A DNA stretch of 64,000 nt from [Mycobacterium] crassicus (lineage in GTDB: Bacteria > Actinomycetota > Actinomycetes > Mycobacteriales > Mycobacteriaceae): positions 1,289,043-1,353,042 of the forward strand of contig NZ_CP084029.1 of NCBI RefSeq assembly GCF_020181615.1, read 5' to 3'. The notes beneath the pieces are model-generated. The model did not search any database, was not told where the DNA came from, and saw nothing but the letters and a program-made list of their open reading frames with translations. Position numbers and translations under genes: made by a program. This document shows positions 60,763 to 64,000 of this stretch, in pieces; within the stretch, counting starts at the first letter, position 1, and every line of letters begins with the position of its first letter.

Positions 60763-62311
60763 CCTGCCCCGCTTCGAGTCCCAGATGATGATCGACGGCA
60801 AGCTCGTCGGCGGCCGGAACGGTACGTTCGTCAACCTCAATCCGGCCACCGAGGAAGCGATCGGCGAGGTCGCGGATGCATCGACGGCGGATATGCACCG
60901 CGCCATCGACGCTGCGCGGCGGGCATTCGACGACACCGACTGGTCGACCAATCATGCCTTCCGGCAACGCTGTCTGCTGCAACTGCAGGAAGCCCTGGAA
61001 GCCGAGCGTGAGGAGCTGCGCGAAGAGCTCATCCTCGAAGCCGGCTGCCCGCGGGCGATCACCGCGGGCCCGCAGCTCGACGCACCGCTCTCGGACGGCC
61101 TGAGATATCCCGCGCAGCTGATCGACGACTACCCGTGGGAGACGTCGCTGGGTGATGCGTTCGTCTCGGTCACCGGCGTCAACACCACCCGCAAGGTCTG
61201 GCGGGAACCCGTCGGGGTGGTCGGGGCGATCGTGCCGTGGAACTTCCCGTTCGAAGTCGCCATCCACAAGATCGGTCAGGCCCTGGCGACCGGCAACACC
61301 GTCGTGCTCAAACCCGCGCCCGACACTCCGTTCAACGCGACCCGGCTGGGTCGGCTGATCGCGGAGAACACCGATATCCCGGCGGGTGTGGCCAACGTGG
61401 TCACGTCATCGGATCACCTGGTCGGCGAGGAACTCACCCTCTCGCCCAAGGTCGATCTGATCTCGTTCACCGGATCCACCGCGGTCGGGCAGCGGATCAT
61501 GGAGAAGGGCGCCGCGACCATGAAGCGCCTCTTCCTGGAGTTGGGCGGCAAGTCGGCGACCATCGTGCTCGAAGACGCCGATCTGGCGCTGGGTTGCATG
61601 ATGGGCATCGCGCCGTGCATGCACGCCGGTCAGGGCTGCGCGAACCCGACACGGCTGCTGCTGCCGCGGTCGCGCTACGACGAGGGCGTCGCCATGCTGC
61701 AGGCGATGTACGCGGGCATCGCACCGGGTGACCCGCAGGACGCCTCGACGCTGTGCGGGCCGGTGATCTCGGCCAAGCAGCGCAACCGGATTCGCGGGTA
61801 CATCCAGAAGGGCATCGACGAGGGGGCCCGGCTCCTGGTCGGTGGACCCGACGCTCCCGACGGGCTGGACCGCGGCTACTTCGTCCGGCCGACGCTGTTC
61901 GTCGACGTCGACAACTCGATGACGATCGCCCAGGAAGAGATCTTCGGGCCGGTGCTGGCCGTCATTCCCTATACCCACGAAGACGACGCGGTGCGCATCG
62001 CCAACGACAGTCCCTACGGCCTGGCCGGCAACGTCATGTCGGCGAGCCTGGATCACGCACTGGCGGTGGCCAGGCGGCTGCGCGCCGGATTCATCGGCCT
62101 CAACGGCGCCGCCGGTTACGGCGCCGACACTCCGTTCGGCGGTTACAAGGCCAGCGGCGTCGGCCGCCAGAACGGCACCGCCGGATTCGACCAATACACC
62201 GAGATCAAGTCGGTCGCCTACCCGGCGGTTAGCGAGCCTCGACGAAGGAGAGGCGAAGCCGGACCGCCGAACCAACCCGGCCGGTTAGGGGAGAGCCATG
62301 CAGTTGTTTGA
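60755..62311 (+). CDS. NAD-dependent aldehyde dehydrogenase
   Basis: 518 residues with an intact ALDH site: REPVGVVGAIVPWNFPFEVAIHKIGQALATGNTVVLKPAPDTP, SFTGSTAVGQRI, general base Glu in FLELGGKSA (near 261), nucleophile Cys in AGQGCANPTRLLLP (near 294) and EEIFGPVLAV. The residue after Cys is Ala, with Asn-Pro following, giving a slightly unusual GQGCANPTR pocket. C-terminus extends about 25 residues past the usual end (RRRRGEAGPPNQPGRLGESHAVV), reading across the next gene's start with a 14-base overlap; its function is doubtful. Converts an aldehyde to an acid in the pathway. Confidence 0.92.
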   Translation: MPDLPRFESQMMIDGKLVGGRNGTFVNLNPATEEAIGEVADASTADMHRAIDAARRAFDDTDWSTNHAFRQRCLLQLQEALEAEREELREELILEAGCPRAITAGPQLDAPLSDGLRYPAQLIDDYPWETSLGDAFVSVTGVNTTRKVWREPVGVVGAIVPWNFPFEVAIHKIGQALATGNTVVLKPAPDTPFNATRLGRLIAENTDIPAGVANVVTSSDHLVGEELTLSPKVDLISFTGSTAVGQRIMEKGAATMKRLFLELGGKSATIVLEDADLALGCMMGIAPCMHAGQGCANPTRLLLPRSRYDEGVAMLQAMYAGIAPGDPQDASTLCGPVISAKQRNRIRGYIQKGIDEGARLLVGGPDAPDGLDRGYFVRPTLFVDVDNSMTIAQEEIFGPVLAVIPYTHEDDAVRIANDSPYGLAGNVMSASLDHALAVARRLRAGFIGLNGAAGYGADTPFGGYKASGVGRQNGTAGFDQYTEIKSVAYPAVSEPRRRRGEAGPPNQPGRLGESHAVV

Positions 62312-63509
62312 CGACCTGGAGGATTTCGGCGCCTTCGACGACGTGGTGTCCGGGGATGTCCGAGACCCCTACACCGAGTTGGCCCGGTTGCGTCGCGAGG
62401 AACCGGTACAGCGCATCGACATTTCGGGGATGCCGCACGAGGAATCCAAACCGGTGTTCATGGTCTACCGCCACGAAGACGTGATAAAGATGTTGCGCGA
62501 CAACGAGACTTTCTCATCGGCGATCATCATCGACACCTTCGGCGATGTACTCGGCAAGCAGGTGATGCTGGGCATGGACGAACCCGCGCACGGTCGCCAC
62601 CGGGCGCTGGTGTCCAAGGCGTTCTCACCGCGCGCGGTGGCCGGCTGGGAACACGAGCTGGTGATACCGGTCGCCAATCTGCTGATCGACCGCTTCGTAG
62701 AACGGGGCCACGCGGATCTGGTCAAAGAGTTCAACTTCGAGTATCCGACCCGGATCATCGCCCGGATCCTGGGCCTACCCGAAGGCGACTACGAGCAGTT
62801 CCAGCGCTGGTCCATCTCGCTGCTGTCCTTCACCATCAACCCCGAGCGGGGACGGGCCGCTTCGCTGGCGCTGCGCGACTACTTCACTCCGATCCTGGCC
62901 GCCCGCCGTGCCGACCCGCGCAACGACCTGATCAGCCGACTGGCCGGCGCCGAGATCGACGGACAGAAGCTGTCCGACGAGGAGATCTTCTCGTTCCTGC
63001 GACTGCTGCTTCCGGCGGGCATCGAGACCACCTACCGCTCGCTGGGCAACCTGCTGTTCGCCCTGCTCACCCACACCGACCAACTCGACGCCGTGCGCGC
63101 CGACCGGTCGCTGCTGCCGCAGGCGATCGAAGAAGGGGTGCGCTGGGATGCGCCGCTGTTGACCATCACCCGGGTGGCCGCGTGCGACACCGAATTGGGC
63201 GGGGTGGCCATTCCGGCCGGTTCCGCGGTGATGCCGATGCTGGGGGCCGCCAACCGTCAGGACGACCGCTACCCCAACCCGAACCTGTTCGACATCTTCC
63301 GCGAATCCAAGGTTCACGCATCATGGGGCCACGGCGCCCATGTCTGCCTCGGCAGTCACCTGGCCCGGATGGAGATGCGCGATGCGCTCGGCTTGATGTT
63401 CGACCGGCTGCCGAACCTGCGGTTGGATCCCGACGGCGGCGATCCGCACATCCGCGGCCAGGTGTTCCGGTCACCGACCTCGCTGCCCGTGCTGTTCGAT
63501 GCCCCATGA
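62298..63509 (+). CDS. Cytochrome P450 with Trp in the heme loop
   Basis: 403 residues. I-helix LLPAGIETTYRSLG (near residue 240), ExxR as EEGVRW, and heme loop WGHGAHVCLGSHLAR with Cys near 349. The first position of the FxxGxxxC motif is Trp instead of Phe, a real but tolerated variation near the thiolate. MLRDNETFSSA and AFSPRAVAGW are family-typical. ATG start has GGGGAGAG before it. Overlaps the next SDR by 4 bases. CYP family not assigned; steroid or terpenoid type plausible from context. Confidence 0.92.
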   Translation: MQLFDDLEDFGAFDDVVSGDVRDPYTELARLRREEPVQRIDISGMPHEESKPVFMVYRHEDVIKMLRDNETFSSAIIIDTFGDVLGKQVMLGMDEPAHGRHRALVSKAFSPRAVAGWEHELVIPVANLLIDRFVERGHADLVKEFNFEYPTRIIARILGLPEGDYEQFQRWSISLLSFTINPERGRAASLALRDYFTPILAARRADPRNDLISRLAGAEIDGQKLSDEEIFSFLRLLLPAGIETTYRSLGNLLFALLTHTDQLDAVRADRSLLPQAIEEGVRWDAPLLTITRVAACDTELGGVAIPAGSAVMPMLGAANRQDDRYPNPNLFDIFRESKVHASWGHGAHVCLGSHLARMEMRDALGLMFDRLPNLRLDPDGGDPHIRGQVFRSPTSLPVLFDAP

Positions 63510-64000
63510 CCGGGCTGCGGTTCGACGGTCGGGTCGCCGTCGTCACCGGTGCCGGGCGCGGGGTGGGACGCGGCCACGCGATGCTGTTGGCGGCCAAGGG
63601 CGCCAGCGTGGTCGTGGCCGACTACGGGGCCGGCATCGACGGTGGGGGTGCCTCATCGGAACCGGCCGACGAGGTGGTGCGTGAAATCACCGCTGCCGGC
63701 GGCCAGGCCGTCGCGTGCTACGCATCGGTCGCCGAACCGCAAGGCGCGCAGTCCATCGTCGACACCGCGATCGAATCATTCGGCCGAATCGACGCGGTGA
63801 TCAACAACGCCGGCATCCACGATCCCGGCTTCTTCGCCAACCTGTCGGTGCAGAAGTTCCGCACCATGCTCGACGTCCACTACTTCGGCACCCTGATGGT
63901 GTCGCGGGCCGCCTGGCCGCACTTCGTCGGCGCCGGATACGGACGCATCGTCAACACCGTGTCCGAGGCGATGCTGGGCGGTATCAGCGAACTGACCAGC
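63506..64000 (+). CDS. Short-chain dehydrogenase, N-terminal part (runs off the window)
   Basis: At least 165 residues from ATG 63506, which overlaps the P450 stop (ATGA). VAVVTGAGRGVGRGHAMLLAAKGASVVVADYGAGIDGGG, NNAGIHDPGF and IVNTVSEAMLGG are present; the catalytic Tyr/Lys lies beyond the window edge. The GAGIDGGGASSEPADEVVREI insertion resembles the MFE-2 type seen in the SDR at 54015, so it probably oxidises a hydroxyacyl-CoA-like substrate. It is the sixth gene of the operon starting at 57627. Confidence 0.85.
   Translation, partial: MTGLRFDGRVAVVTGAGRGVGRGHAMLLAAKGASVVVADYGAGIDGGGASSEPADEVVREITAAGGQAVACYASVAEPQGAQSIVDTAIESFGRIDAVINNAGIHDPGFFANLSVQKFRTMLDVHYFGTLMVSRAAWPHFVGAGYGRIVNTVSEAMLGGISELTS

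Noticed and set aside
1..64000. Mobile elements, CRISPR arrays, tRNA or rRNA genes
   Set aside because: I saw no transposase or integrase motif, no regularly spaced repeats and no tRNA-like cloverleaf or rRNA sequence; insertions relative to M. tuberculosis are inferred only from gene order.

Overview
The window reads as a stretch of mycobacterial chromosome (Mycobacterium/Mycolicibacterium type). It is GC-rich and dense, with many GTG starts and 4-base ATGA/GTGA overlaps. It carries families typical of the genus: Mce/YrbE, DUF3556, DUF6542, a mycofactocin-type SDR and a CtpH/CtpI-type ATPase. From about 4.9 to 36.5 kb the gene order follows, with insertions, the M. tuberculosis Rv1106c-Rv1133c segment as I remember it: 3-beta-HSD, xseB, xseA, Rv1109c, ispH, Rv1111c, ychF, then Rv1117/Rv1118c/Rv1120c-like genes, bpoB, ephC, Rv1125, prpD and metE. 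I saw no rRNA, tRNA, CRISPR array, transposase or phage gene.

Layout. 1-5 kb: the 5' part of a CYP138-like P450, then an ABC transporter (ATPase plus FtsX-type permease) bracketed by two diverged copies of one promoter plus small-protein module. 5-12.4 kb: conserved core (3-beta-HSD with a KstR-like box, exonuclease VII, IspH, YchF). 12.4-36.9 kb: conserved and accessory genes mixed (rifamycin ADP-ribosyltransferase Arr, OsmC, a class III cyclase, hydrolases, two Mce-associated-type proteins, PrpD, FadE, a DUF3556 membrane protein behind a perfect KstR box, FadR-type and MerR-type regulators, a very large P-type ATPase, and MetE under a cobalamin riboswitch). 36.9-64 kb: a lipid-type uptake and oxidation island. 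It holds a complete yrbEAB-mceABCDEF operon with a coupled MPT64-like secreted protein, an amidohydrolase, a tandem-TetR (Mce3R-like) regulator, a second TetR, two AveC-like membrane proteins, two P450s, several SDRs, an aldehyde dehydrogenase, a CbbQ/NorD-type ATPase/vWA pair and a solute-binding-fold protein without a signal peptide.

How it fits together. Six related 16-base elements (consensus about ACCaAAnATnnGtTCC) lie upstream of six transcription units of the right-hand island: the mycofactocin-type SDR, the tandem-TetR gene itself, the amidohydrolase, the mce operon, the divergent SDR/vWA pair and the binding-protein operon. Several overlap readable -35/-10 boxes. I infer one regulon, probably under the tandem-TetR protein, that couples Mce import of a hydrophobic compound to its stepwise oxidation (P450, SDR, ALDH). 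The substrate cannot be read from sequence. A separate perfect 8+8 palindrome sits in front of the local TetR/P450 operon and its divergent AveC-like operon.

Starts were moved inward from the longest reading frame wherever a ribosome-binding site, an overlap or family length supported it. All family names come from reading the translated sequence; no database search was run.
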